DNA of 64,000 nt from assembly GCF_949987515.2 (NCBI RefSeq), contig NC_082696.1, positions 56,140,947 through 56,204,946 on the forward strand, in the 5' to 3' direction. This stretch comes from Delphinus delphis (Eukaryota; Chordata; Mammalia; Artiodactyla; Delphinidae). The translations under genes were made by a program, and so were the position numbers. The stretch's first letter is position 1; every line of letters begins with the position of its first letter. Below, one piece after another: positions 12,245-23,740 of this stretch. The notes beneath the pieces were generated by a model that was not told where the DNA came from, searched no databases, and was given only the letters and a program-made list of their open reading frames with translations.

Positions 12245-13625
12245 ATCAAAAATAGATCAACAGAGAACACTATATCACAAGGGCAATTCAGAATTCAGCA
12301 TGTTGAAATTATTTGTAAATGCTCAGATAAATTATGTAACTTATCTTAAATTATCTAGTAAGCAAATTAGCAACTGTCAATGACTTTAGAAAGAAAAAGG
12401 AGAAAAACCTATCAAATAACAATTTCTCATAAAGCAATTAGAAAATCAATTATTGAGTGGTGAGCCTTGGAGACGATAATGGAATTATTGGATGGAAATA
12501 CCTTCATTTAGACATCATTTTTCTAAATGTCAAGCGAAATTCTACAAAGTTAAATCACTGATGGTGTTCTTCTGCAAGGAAGCTCAAAAAAAGGAGACAC
12601 ATAAAATGAATTGTGTGAACTGTATTTTGAGTTTTGCCATCATCAGTGAACCCCAAGAGAATTTTGAAATTTATAGAGAAAAAAGATAAATGAATGATAA
12701 TGCAAGTTCAATGTCTATAAGCATGGGGCCCCTAGGCACTCCAGCTTTTTGCTGATGAGAAAGAAATCCAGCTTAACACTCCATCTGGACCATTAATCAG
12801 ACCAAATGAAAGACATAGATTTTGCCCGTAAGAGAAGATATTCATAGACTAAGCCATAGCATCACCCAACCTCACGTTTAGCAGATTAACTGTTCTCAGT
12901 GCTAGTTGAGTAGTATATAAAGTCCTTTCCTTATCTTACCTTAAATTTCATAACCAAAAGAATGCCATAAATTAGTAACACCATCATATAGTAAATATAC
13001 AGCATGGAGGAAAGAAACAAAATGAGTTATGGTTTCTGGACATACCAGCATTAGGTAGACGTTTGGCATTTTCTTATCTAGAAGTTCAAATCAAAATTTC
13101 AAGTAAACCTCAATGTCCACACGACCATACGTAGGCATTACCTTTGCCTATAGCGAGCAAGACGGAACAATGTCAGACCTGGATGTAGGCATGGAACTTT
13201 GGGGGCTAGCCCCTGCTTCTGGGTATCAGTAGAGCCCTGTAGCTTTCTGGAAGAAAATGGGTTAAGCAAAGCCAGATACTTCTGTGGACATGAGATCCAG
13301 CTGGAAGCAGCCCTGTCTGTCTTTTATAGAGGAAAATCTCTGAAGTAGTGAAGCAAGACCAGATTGTAAGAACATGTTTTTTGAAAATCAAGCAGAGAGA
13401 TTTTAGTGGAAAATATCACACATTTTCATTCCATGTGTGATATCTGTTCAGTCCAAACTGAATATTAGGGCCCTCATATAAGCCAGCCTTACCCCACAGT
13501 GAGGCCTGAATCAGCAATACTTTAAGTACCACAGAAAATGGGTCTGCTCCTATCTTTTCAAGGATGCTTGCCATCCCGTTGTTGCGTCTGTTTTGGCTTA
13601 GGGACATAAGAAAATATAATAGAGA
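12245..13625. other. unclassified stretch with 12-bp palindrome
   Basis: No family recognised. 12700-13600 is slightly G+C-richer than its surroundings. A perfect 12-bp palindrome, GGGGCTAGCCCC, lies at 13202-13213. The short minus-strand open frames at 13.2-13.6 kb show no domain. Confidence 0.5.
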
Positions 13626-13934
13626 TCCACAATTCCTTATCTGAAATTTAAAAATCTAAAAAAATCTCTCACAAAAAAAAAGGTTTTCTTGGTAACTCGT
13701 TTCGTAGCAAAACCAAACTTGAACTGACCTGAGTTTCTTTATAATTTTTATTCATCCCATGTCGTATGAATATTGTACAGATTCTGCTGCAGACATATCA
13801 AAGTGTTTGATTAAAAGCTGCTGTCCCAGAACCTAAAGTGGGTATTCCATAATACAGAGTATAGGTAACTTCTAAAATCTAAAATATTCTTAATTCCAAC
13901 ATCTATGGCCCCATAGGTTTCAAAGATACTTAAG
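13626..13934. mobile_element. possible non-autonomous DNA-transposon fossil
   Basis: The left end TCCACAATTCCTTATCTGAA and the reverse complement of the right end (...TATCTTTGAAACCTATGG) look like decayed terminal inverted repeats of a MER-type cut-and-paste element. The inside has no coding capacity. Family not named. Confidence 0.4.
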
Positions 13935-13949
13935 TAATACTATCATAGT

Positions 13950-14175
13950 TAATATTTACTAGGTGCGACCTGAGTGCCCCTTCCTAGGCACTCTATATGC
14001 GTTAGCTCATTTAATCTTCATTGCAAGAACTTATGATTATTCACATTTTACAGCTGAAGAAACTGAGGTAAAGGTAGGTTCAGGAAACTGTGCAGAATGA
14101 CCCATCACACTGAGTGGAAGAGCTGGGAAACCAAATCGGCAGTCTGATGCCACAGCCCACATACCTACCAATTCC
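13950..14175 (-). repeat. MIR SINE remnant, nearly full length
   Basis: Plus-strand motifs AATATTTACTAGGTGCGACC, GCGTTAGCTCATTTAATCTT, TTCACATTTTACAGCTGAAG and AAACTGAGGTAAAG follow the MIR reverse complement from its LINE-like tail through the core to the tRNA-derived end. About 225 bp remain of about 260. Confidence 0.8.
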
Positions 14176-14900
14176 ACGTGTCCTCTCCACGCTTTGTTGG
14201 AAGACACTGTCAATTAAAACTGCTCTTTGGAAGAATTAACTACTTAAAGGACTCTAATATAAAGTCTTGTTCTACAGGGAAGGTTTAAACACATAATTAC
14301 CCACCAGTCGCCACTTGCTAAATTTTCCTTGGAAGAGAGTGGGGTGGGTAAGGAAAGAGCACCTCTTTTCCTATTATTTTCTACAGAATGTTACTGAACT
14401 GTGCATCTGGACTGTGCCTTTAAAATATGAGCCATCACGTCCTTAAATGAACTCATAAGATGTGGCCACTGCTGGCATCTGTTCCTAATGAGATCCGAAG
14501 AGCACCAGGAATACCTCTCTGCACAGCTTGACATTATCCACAAAGCGATGCAAACCAACAGGCAAGACTGGCCTTCATCAAAATCACAAAATCAAAAAGC
14601 GGTTGACATGTTCTGAGAAAACACCCCTTCTGCTAACTGAAAATTGACTTTTTAGTTGAAAATGGACTTTTTAGTCAATTTTCATTCCACATTTTAGTTC
14701 CGACGCTATTGTCACCATAATATATCTGCCTTGATAAAAGGTCCCTGAAACCATCCTCTTTTGCTGAGCTTTAGAGGATTCTTAAGCAGATACCATTTTG
14801 TATGGAGACTTCTTTTCATTTACTGTCTACAGGCCTCTAATCTAAAATTAGTTGATTGAGTTTGATCATAATATAGCAGTTTTGATTTGGATTGCAGTAC
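14176..14900. other. unclassified stretch with an inverted repeat
   Basis: Not assigned to a family. It contains a 12-bp inverted repeat, TGAAAATTGACT (14638-14649) and AGTCAATTTTCA (14673-14684), whose loop and arms also include two ACTTTTTAG direct repeats. Confidence 0.5.
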
Positions 14901-15431
14901 TCTGTGTCTAAGTGTGTGACTGGTTTATAGTTTTAACTCTTCTAAAGGGCTGAGCAGATTGTTTTTTGCTTGGGGTTAGGGGATAGGGGACACACGTAGG
15001 CCACCGTGCCATCCTTGATGTGTTGGACACCTGATGTCTTTGATCTGTCCACTCTAAAAGAGTAGAGGCCACACTTTCTTGAACCCAATAGAAAGAGAAC
15101 CCGAAAGCCCTTACTTTGGGATAGCCTGAGGTGATGGGACACAGGTCAGATCTGTGACACTGGTGTGTACCCACTGGAACTTGCTAAGAGAAGCTGCCTT
15201 CTCTGAACCCCAGGAGAGGACACAGCTTTCTACAGAGCCCATGGCCTGAGGAGGGTCACTGCATGTACTCCCTCTAAGCCATTAACTTGTGCTAAAATCT
15301 GTGTGTCCGGATGAGACATTGTAACCCTTACCTACCTCTCTGCTCAGGGATCATCCTTTCTGGATGCCATGAGAAGCTGTAGGCAGCATTTAGTTCTGAG
15401 TCTACGTCCCCTGTATGAAGCCCACCCACCC
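14901..15431. other. unclassified GC-richer segment
   Basis: Base composition is clearly less AT-rich than the window. Two overlapping minus-strand open frames (88 and 66 codons, 14908-15174) do not match any protein I know, and no splice or promoter signal supports them. A decayed LTR is the most likely alternative, but no LTR ends were located. Confidence 0.4.
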
Positions 15432-15931
15432 ACAGACAGTTCCCAATTTATGTTGGTTCATCTTATTGATTTTTCAATTTCACAATGGTGCCAAGGCAAG
15501 TCACAATCAGAGGGAACCATACTTAAAGTTTTGAATTTTGATCTTTTCTCAGGCTAGTGACATACAGTATGATGCTCTCTCATGACGCTGGGCAGTAGCA
15601 GGGAGCCACAGCTCCTAGTCAGCCGTGCAATCACGAGGGTACACAACCGATCCACTTACAGCCATTCTATACCCACACAATCATTCTGCTTTTCACGTTC
15701 GGTACAGTATTCCATAAATTACATAGGATATTCAACACTTTTTTATAAAATAGGTTTTGTGTTAGATGATTCTGCCCAACTGTAGGTTAATAATGTACTT
15801 TTAAGGTAGGTGTGGTTAAGCTATGATGTTGGGTAGGTTAAGTGTATTAAATGCATTTCGAATCACAATATTTTCAACTTAATGATGCATTTATTTGGAC
15901 AAAACCCCATCGTAAGTTGAGAAAGATCTGT
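15432..15931. mobile_element. MER-type DNA-transposon fossil with terminal inverted repeats
   Basis: The left end ACAGACAGTTCCCAATTTAT and the reverse complement of the right end (ACAGATCTTTCTCAACTTAC) pair over about 28 bases with mismatches. Internal blocks such as CAGCCGTGCAATCACGAGGG and TATGATGTTGGGTAGGTTAA recall a widespread mammalian non-autonomous element whose name I cannot give with certainty. The length of about 500 bp fits a complete element. No transposase frame. Confidence 0.65.
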
Positions 15932-17174
15932 AGAAGAAAATTACTTTCTCCAGCTACACATCTGGAATTAGAAAATTAGTACTAATTAATATATCAGCCA
16001 TTATTTAATCCTCTATATGTAAGGTGAGAGGATGTAATAGAGCATCTACCTTCATGTCTTTGGATTATCCAACAAGTATCTCAGCAAACGAGCTGAAACA
16101 CACTGACTTATGCTTATTTTCTTTCTGGTCTAACGTTTAACAATAAGCAATCGTGTATAGCTTTATATACCTACCATGATTATTAGAAATTATAACAATG
16201 CTACCACTTAATTTTCTATTTTTTTAAAAACCCTGTCAATAAGTATCAGTTTTTAAAAGTATATAAAGTTATTAAATCATGAATTATGTTATAAAAGTGA
16301 AAATTGAAGCAAATGATTACCCTACTAAGAATAAAGATCACAGTGAGAAAAGCTCTCTTTTCTGAACTAAGGTCAAGGGTAATTGTGGAGGATAACAGGA
16401 AGTGAGCCATGTGCAGAGACTGGGCAGAGAAAGTCCAAGATAGAAAGATAGAATAGTTGGTCTGTGCACACATCTAGAGAATCACTTCTACTCTGTTGCT
16501 TTTCCAGCCATCATCCCAGCTTCATCTTCTGGCTCATGTACCCTAACCTCCATGATCTCAATGCCTCTTGTTGTACTTTATTTTATCCTTCACTATGTCA
16601 CAGTTTCTACTGCACTAGTGGTATTTGCTTTCCTCTCTTTTTATTCACCACATAATATAGTCCTTAAAATAGCACTAATACTCAGGAAGAGAAAATGGGA
16701 AACTATGTACCTGATTAACATGTGAACTTGATAATCATCCCTCATATAACAGAATTGACAGCGTGTAATTATACACGCACATTATTTTCATAAAGTTGCT
16801 CACCCACGTCATGTTTGAAATTCACAATACACATTTTGTATGAAGTGGGTATAGGAAAACAGGGAAGCCTGACTCATCCTAAAGCATAAGGAAATTAAAA
16901 CCAGAGAATTAAAATGTATGAATGATTTCAACAGCTTGCTGTTCTCTGAAGTTCAGGAATTGGTCCTTTAAAGCTATCAGACATTTAAAAAGTAAAAGGG
17001 GAATTATTACCAACGCTCTGGAATTAGCCTGTGACTCCACCTAACATTTAAAGAATTAAGAAACATTGTCTTCTGTTTTTAACAGCAAGAAGAAAAGAAC
17101 TGAGAATATTGATGGGCATCACCCATGTTTATCACAATTTAATCAATGAGTATATAATAGAGGGGCTCTGTATT
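15932..17174. other. AT-rich stretch, nothing confidently recognised
   Basis: A pyrimidine-rich patch at 16490-16660 could be eroded L2. Nothing else can be named. Confidence 0.45.
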
Positions 17175-17522
17175 TTCTCCTTTGTTGGAATGGCCTTCCA
17201 CCCTCCTCAACATGCCCAAGCATTTAAGGCTCAGATTTAATGCTACTTCCTCCATAAAACCTTCCCTGATAACTCTAACTTGAAGATGTTGTTGAGAGTT
17301 GATCTATGAATCATAGTCTTATCTCTTATCCCTTATGCTATACTGCTTTTTGCAACAGTTTTGATTGTATTTACATCTTATCCCCAATCAGTGGTCAACT
17401 CTTTCAGGACAGAGATCCTGCCTCATTCATCTTTGAATCCCCTTCTCCCATTTCCTTCCAGCGAGCTCCTAGTATAGTCTTATCATAGCAGATCCACAAA
17501 AAGTGTTTTGTTAATTGGGTAG
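17175..17522 (+). mobile_element. L2 LINE 3' end
   Basis: GGAATGGCCTTCCACCCTCC, ACTTCCTCCATAAAACCTTC, ATCAGTGGTCAACTCTTTCA, GGACAGAGATCCTGCC and CCTAGTATAGTCTTATCATAG follow the L2 3' region in order. The coding frame is lost. Confidence 0.75.
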
Positions 17523-17800
17523 GGAAGAAATATCTTAAAGAAAAATTATCTGGCTGCCAAGAGCAACCATTTCCTCCTACTTGCACTGAAATATCCCTTC
17601 CTTAGATTTCTTCGAATAGTGTTAGGAACATAATATTTACTAAATAAATACTTGATTCATCCATTAAGAAATAATTAGCTTATTGCATACTATGTACACA
17701 CCATCATACATGAAACTGTGGGAGAGTCAAAAGAAATTAACACAGATCCAACTTAATCACTGAGCATTCTAACTGGAAGACTACAGGTCATGGAAAACCA

Positions 17801-18045
17801 TTAGTTCATTTATTCAACAACATATATATGTAGCTGCTTATCATATGCCAGTTATTGTGAATAAAATTGTTAGCAAAAATAGATGTAGTTCCCAAAGTCA
17901 CAGAGCTTACAGTCTAGATGGGAAAAGACAGACAATGAAACCATTCATTATGATAATGACTATGAAAAATAAAAAACAAAATGTTAAGAGAGCTTCTGGA
18001 GAAAATCAGGGGAGAGGGCAGTTGGTCAAGAAAAGATACACAAAT
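17801..18045 (-). mobile_element. L2 LINE 3'-end remnant
   Basis: TTCATTTATTCAACAACATA, ATCATATGCCAGTTATTGTG and CACAGAGCTTACAGTCTAGA are the reverse-complemented L2 tail. The 104-codon open frame across this stretch (17845-18159) is translated repeat and not a gene. Confidence 0.7.
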
Positions 18046-18059
18046 GTTTTATTTAAGGT

Positions 18060-18440
18060 ATGTTTGGTAGATATTACTAATGCCTACCAGCATTCTCCTT
18101 CCTGGATATGTGGGCAAATTAACACTTCCAGAAAGAAGTACTTAAAAAGCATTGCCTAAAAAAAAAAAAAAAAAAGCATTGCCTAATTTTTCATGCTTTC
18201 TTTCCCTGTAGTCTTCCTATTGCAGAATCATGTGTCAAGATGGAGGTACAACAGGATGGAAGCAACTGGAAGACAAAGAGATCACATGAAGGACATGACT
18301 GCCCATGACAGCCACCTCCATCGACAACAGGCTTTTGTGAGTGAGAAATAAATGTTTGTTATGCTAAGCCACTGAGATTTGGTCTTTCTTTTCTAATGCA
18401 TCACAATCTAGCTGATCCAGACTAATACAAATCTACCTAA
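18060..18440 (+). mobile_element. LTR-like remnant (ERVL/MaLR type suspected)
   Basis: The 3' part carries GTGAGTGAGAAATAAATGTT, then GCTAAGCCACTGAGATTTGG and ends near CCAGACTAATACA, the layout of the 3' portion of mammalian ERVL/MaLR LTRs (AATAAA signal, 'aagccactgagatttt', then the end). The 5' part is unclear. No internal retroviral genes lie nearby, so this would be a solo LTR. It is interrupted by the A-run insertion at 18160. Confidence 0.5.
18144..18186 (+). mobile_element. poly(A)-only insertion flanked by 16-bp direct repeats
   Basis: AAAAAGCATTGCCTAA occurs at 18144-18159 and again, identical, at 18171-18186, separated by 11 A. The first copy follows TT, giving the TT|AAAA context preferred by L1 endonuclease. 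The arrangement equals a retrotransposition whose cargo was truncated to the poly(A) tail. Confidence 0.7.
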
Positions 18441-20012
18441 AGGATGAACAGTAACTAGGTAAATGAAAGGGGCAGGAAAGGGGAGAGGATCTGGTCTGTC
18501 AAGCAGAAAAATCAGCTGGGACAAAGCCCTGGCATCAAAGATGACAGTTGCTTTTAAGAAACTGAGTAAAATTAACTTCATGGTTTAAATTGCTGCAAAA
18601 GACCCTAAGTAATTAGTTTCTAGGGAGTTTGTTCAAACTGGTCTTTTAGCCCTAAAATTCTGATAGCTTCTAAAGACATGTGAGGTACATATCTAATCTA
18701 CACTGATAGAATTTCTAAGGAGACACTTCCTCCATAATACCTTCAGAATACTCATAAAAACAAATGCCCAACATAATCACTGAAATCTCATTAAATATAA
18801 AAGATACTCTGTCTTACTTTAAATGTCAAACTTTCTTTATTTTATATGTGGATTAAAATTAAGTTGAGCTCCTTTTATTTGGTTATTTCCTATCATCTCT
18901 CCAAAATGCATAATCCAGAAAAAAAAAAGAGGGAGGAGTAGTTATTTTACCTCACATCACAACTTATTTCAGAATAACTCTAATTTAGTATTAAGAAAAC
19001 TAGACATTTATCCTCTGTATAACTGCTTTAAATTAAAAGTACCTTGTTATTTTATTTCACTTAATTTTATCTTAGAACAAGTCTACTCAATTTCTAATCA
19101 ATACATTGCTAATTTTTAACCAATTATTTAACTTAATCAAACTTTAACTTGAAAAATTGAAGATTAAAAACTTCAATCATTATGGAAAATAGTTTTTTTC
19201 TGCCAATTAATGCAGTAAAATATCTGAGAACAGAAATACAATAAACAACCAAAAAAACCCACAGAAGTTTGCATGAAGATGCTTTTAATGGTTCCATAAA
19301 ATAATGCTTTTGAAAACACACAGGAAAAAAATCTTATAAGTGTTCATTTGCTAATAAAATTAATGATTTGTCTTTATAATTTTATTTTTAATAAATCCCA
19401 GTAAACTGACCTGCTATTAAAAAACAAAGTCTATTAAAACTAGATGAAGTTTAGTGTATACAATAGTTTCCTTTTCCCAGCCAGAATAGATGTGGCAACT
19501 CTAGTTACTAGAAATTGAACATTTATCTTTGAAATAGTAATTTTTATGCTTTGATTTCTTTAGAGAAACTAATTATAGGAATTGGGTGTAAATCTTTTAT
19601 TCTAGAAATCTTATTTTTCTGAAAACACGTATGTATAATTATCTGAGTAATAAAAAACTAGCATGGTCAAATATTACAATTTTGCTTCTTTTATTTAATA
19701 AACTTTATTTTTAACTTTGGAAAAAAATTTCTTTTCTAGAAATTGAATTTCTTTGTTGCAAAACATGGTATAGCAATGCATGGTACGTCATGAATATATA
19801 AATTAGTAGTTATGAAAACTTTTAATATAATTGGATATATTTTCCATGAAAACAATCGTAAACAAAATTGAGGGTTTTTTTAAGACCTCAAGACATTGCT
19901 CTGCTAGTGGTACTGTAAAAATGTCATTTCTCATTGCACAGTATGTACATTGAGAATAGCTGGGAGGTTCTGTTTTACTCTTAGTCTATGTGATCACTTT
20001 GTTGTTTGCAAA
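18441..20012. other. AT-rich stretch, nothing recognised
   Basis: About 1.6 kb without identifiable repeats or coding signal. Confidence 0.5.
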
Positions 20013-20023
20013 TTTTTTTCATT

Positions 20024-20162
20024 CTTTTTTTTTAATTTCATTTTTTATTTTTCTGCCCAGGCCACATGGCATATGGGATCTTAGTTCCCTGACCAGGGAT
20101 CGAACCCATGCCCCCTGCATTGGAAGCACCCAGCCTTAACCACTGGACCACCAGGAAGTCCC
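20024..20162 (-). mobile_element. CHR-2-like tRNA-derived SINE
   Basis: On the plus strand it starts with a T-rich tail remnant, followed by GGCCACATGGCATATGGGAT and CTTAGTTCCCTGACCAGGGA. A B-box region GGGATCGAACCC and the head complement CCACCAGGAAGTCCC follow. The same type as the 8801 copy, but the A-tail is interrupted and no clean target duplication can be defined, so it is older. Confidence 0.85.
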
Positions 20163-21197
20163 TGCTTGCATTTTAAAAATTCTTATTTAGATTGTTTACT
20201 ATCAAATACATCTTCTCAGAAAGGAGTTGCAAACAAAATGCCAAATGAAATTGGACACCAGAAAAAAGAAGTCCCTGACATTTTTACTACATCCAGCGAG
20301 ATTTGAGAACCTCAGAAGCATAAAATAACTAGTGTTTTGATTGCATTCTCTTCCCTAAGTACCTTTTTCTTCCTGTCCTTATTTGGTTATTCAATACCTA
20401 TAATATTAAACATATAGTAGCTGTTTATTAATTGTTACTCCATCCTCTGTACCTATTACTTCTAGTGCTTATGAGCTCTATCAAACAACTCATGTATTAG
20501 TTTGATGTATGAAACAATATACAAACACTAAAGAAAGTGCTTAACGTTAGAGAAAAAATCCCTTGGATAATAGATTATGAAAATTTTCATAAATTATGAA
20601 AATTCAGAAAAAGCATGAAAAAATATTGATAATTATTTAGAATTCTATGGGATGAATAATATTTTTCTTCCATTTATAATAATGTAGAAAATAATAACTT
20701 CAAATATTATTTTGGTTTTCTAAACATGATCCTCACTATTAACAGGTTATTAGTAACACTGGACTAAAAAGAAAAAGTCAGAATAACTTTGGAATCCTCA
20801 GAGGCTCCCTGTGATTTTTGAGGCAATTTATATATTCCAGTCATTGTTTTCAGATACATATCTTTCTCACATATTCTGTGGTAGAGAATACATAGATTAG
20901 CCTGTGTCATAAACCAAACTTCAATTTCAATTCTAGCTGATTGTACTAAAAGAAAAACACAGGCAAGTCATCAAAACTGTTCCAGATGTACTCTACAGAA
21001 ATAGGAATTTATAAAATTCCTTAAGAGAGAGTCAAATAAAGGCTCAGATAAGCAACCTGACTGGTTCCACTGTGAACCAAAAGAAGTTCAAAATTTACAG
21101 TTTGATACTTTTTTATGCATATCTAAAATCGTAACTCAAGCAACAGGGGTGATTCATAATGCTTTCTATTATTTTATATCCTATCGATAACTCAAAG
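20163..21197. other. AT-rich stretch, nothing recognised
   Basis: It includes a local duplication of the words AAATTATGAAAATT near 20580-20600. No other feature. Confidence 0.5.
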
Positions 21198-21208
21198 AAT
21201 GTAGGTAG

Positions 21209-21425
21209 GGGCTTCCCTGGTGGCGCCGTGGTTGAGAGTCCTCCTGCTGATGCAGGGGACACGGGTTCTTGCCCCGGTCCGAGAAGATCCCACATGCCGC
21301 GGAGCGGCTGGGCCCATGAGCCATGGCCGCTGAACCTGCGTGTCCGGAGCCTGTGCTCCGCAGCGGGAGAGGCCGTGGCAGTGAGAGGCCCGCGTACTGC
21401 CAAAAAAAAAAAAAAAAAAAAAAAA
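21209..21425 (+). mobile_element. short-form CHR-type SINE (cetacean), with target-site duplication
   Basis: Same short form as at 2985, ending directly after GCGTACTGC with about 26 A. The flanks are AATGTAGGTAG (21198-21208) and AATGTGGGTAG (21426-21436), with one mismatch. The CGCG-bearing body is still G+C-rich, which implies limited CpG decay and a young age. Confidence 0.93.
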
Positions 21426-21564
21426 AATGTGGGTAGTAGTATGACAGAAAAGAAATCATACTTTCCCTTAAGAATGAGATAGAGAAGGTATTTTGTATTC
21501 TGGGGCTTAATTAGATTACGTTTCTATACCAATACAAGGAAGTGACCAAAATGCAGGCTAAGAG

Positions 21565-21740
21565 ATGGGGTTATGAATCCCTAACATTCATTAGCAGTAT
21601 AACCCAAGGAAGATTATATGAAATCTCAGTCTCTTTATGTACATAAAAAAGGAAAATAATAACATTCGCTGCATGTAATGGTTTTGTGGACTAAGTAAGA
21701 TGTACTAAAGTTCTTCAAATGCTGCATATTAGTAGCGCCA
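21565..21740 (+). repeat. MIR SINE remnant
   Basis: AGCAGTATAACCCAAGGAAG, CTCAGTCTCTTTATGTACAT, AAAAAAGGAAAATAATAACA and GGTTTTGTGGACTAAGTAAG follow the MIR core and 3' half in order. Confidence 0.65.
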
Positions 21741-21849
21741 TTAGCGCCCACCCCCATGCCCCAAAAAAGTCTTTAATTAACTTCACAATGTGCCAACTGC
21801 TCATTTTGGACTTGGAATCTGGAGTATCAACTGTAGAATGATGCCTCTT

Positions 21850-21970
21850 CTATCAAAATATTGCCCATCCACTGAGGCTGATTTAAGTCCCACCTGCTCC
21901 ATGAAACTTCTTCCAACCTTTCCAGCCTCCATAAATCTGTCTCTACTTTTCATCTCGGCAGCACATCTTG
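21850..21970 (+). repeat. possible L2 fragment
   Basis: AAGTCCCACCTGCTCCATGA followed by AACTTCTTCCAACC recalls the L2 'aatcccacctcctccatgaagccttcc' block. It is short, so uncertain. The 94-codon frame over it (21790-22074) is not a recognised protein. Confidence 0.45.
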
Positions 21971-22089
21971 TGTATGCCGGTATATCCCAAGGTGTGCTGA
22001 GAAATGTTGTGGAGGATACTGAACGGCATGCTGATGAGATTATCCTTAGTTCAGAAGTAAGGCGTGGCCATTAAAAGCTTTCAAACATA

Positions 22090-22215
22090 GGTAAATGCCT
22101 AGAAGTATGATTCCTAAGCTAAAGGGCATTTATATTTTTGCATGTTTTGCCAAACTTATCTCCCCAAAAGTTGTAACAATTTCCACTGCCCTCAATAATG
22201 TATTTTTTAATATGA
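22090..22215 (-). repeat. old L1 (L1M-type) fragment
   Basis: TAAATGCCTAGAAGTATGAT, TAAAGGGCATTTATATTTTT and GCCAAACTTATCTCCCCAAA resemble the 'aggagtggaattgctgggtcaaagggtatg ... tgccaaattg' region of old L1 3' ends. Confidence 0.5.
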
Positions 22216-23740
22216 CTGTTTTTACATCAGCATTTCATCATAGAAAGTAAGCTTTCCCATGCTTTAAGGGGATGTTCTGTTGGATTAATTAGATTCTAAA
22301 TCAAGGAGCATTTTCTAAAGTAGGCTCCTATAGGAGATACTCGGGACATGGTCAAATAAGCTTGGAAAATTGCTTATCCAAATAATTCTTGCTGGCTTCT
22401 TTATTGCAGGCCTTCTCAGACTCTTTAATATGCTAGAGTGTACTGTAAATCTCTAAAAGACATATATATTGGGTCACATTTCCCAAACACATTTGGCAAT
22501 AGAATATTTTCCTCAAAGCAGTTCAAGGAAATAGCATTTCATAGAATTCTTTGGGAAATGCTGTTCGTCACTTACTCATATATCAGCCACTATTGCTATC
22601 TGTTTCATGCAGAGAATTTATTACCTCTCCAATGTGACGGGAAGCTATTTACCTTGTCTTACAGTCTTTGTGCTCTGCATAACTACCATAACAAACACTG
22701 CAGAAAAGGTGTGCAATAAATCTTTGCTGATTAGCTGACAACATATTTAACAACAACAACAAAATTATACATGCTAAAAGTTCAAACAGAGTACATGAGA
22801 AAGTAATGCTCCTAAATAGTAAGTAGGACCCAAACCCATTTCCACCTTTTTAGCTAATGGAAGTGCTTTTTGCTTTTATCACACTCAGAAGTGTCATTAA
22901 ATGCTGCAATACATTAACAGTGATGGTTTTCTCTAACTACAATTAAATGAACACTTGCTATAGTACTTTTTGAAAACTTTGTTGCCAACATATTTATCTT
23001 AACAACAAGACACTCCAATAAACACTTTATCTTTCAATCTTGATAACTCAAAGCACTTGGGGTCTAAAAAACATTCATAATGGCTCTTTTTGTAAGAAAT
23101 AAACATTTATTTTTTTATGGCTAAAGATTAGCTTTAGGTTGAAAAGGTTGCAGTTTAAAATAATCACATAATTGTATGGGAGATAACAGACACAGGGAGT
23201 CAATTCCTAACTGTGAGAACTGTGCAAGAAAAAATAGTTAACATGCACTATGACTATTGGAACTGAAACTTGCTCTCTGCTACACTATCTTTTAAGGTAT
23301 CTTTAGCCTGCTAATAAGATCCTTTATTAAGTAGCCAAATATCGCTTGAGAAACAAAAAGGCACTGAGTAAAATCACAGCCAGTAACATACAATACTTCA
23401 GAAGAAGCTAATAAATATGACTCGACATCTGCTTAGAAACCAACACATTTTCAGTAATTAAAGCAGAGGTTTAAAAGTCAAAACTGTATTTGCCCACTTG
23501 ACTGTTTCTTGACTAAAGCACATCATGCTGCCTGTTTTAAAGTACAATATATCTACAGTTGGAAACCTTTTCTGGAATGCTTGGACTTAAAGGAAGATAA
23601 ATACCATATTTAATATTTTAGTAAGAGAAAAAAATTGGCTCAAATTTTCATTGAATTTTTAACAGTAAGATACATACACAATTTCTTGATTACCTCCTGT
23701 GAGGACCCCTTTTCATATCCTATAATTTAGTTCTTTTAAT
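22216..23740. other. mostly unclassified AT-rich stretch
   Basis: 22680-22740 ends in GTGTGCAATAAATCTTTGCT, a possible MIR/L2 tail, and TTTGGGAAATGCTGTT at 22549 recalls hAT-Charlie ends, but neither can be assigned. The 93-codon plus frame at 22438-22719 shows no domain. 22.8-23.7 kb looks unique. Confidence 0.4.

Noticed and set aside
13202..13213. 12-bp palindrome GGGGCTAGCCCC as an operator or recombination site
   Set aside because: A single short palindrome with no paired site or nearby gene; expected by chance at this scale.
17845..18159. 104-codon plus frame
   Set aside because: It overlaps an L2 3' end and LTR-like sequence, with no domain or splice support.
18190..18214. Splice-acceptor-like TTTCTTTCCCTGTAG
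   Set aside because: It lies in a repeat remnant with no open frame or donor site downstream; such pyrimidine-AG strings are common by chance.
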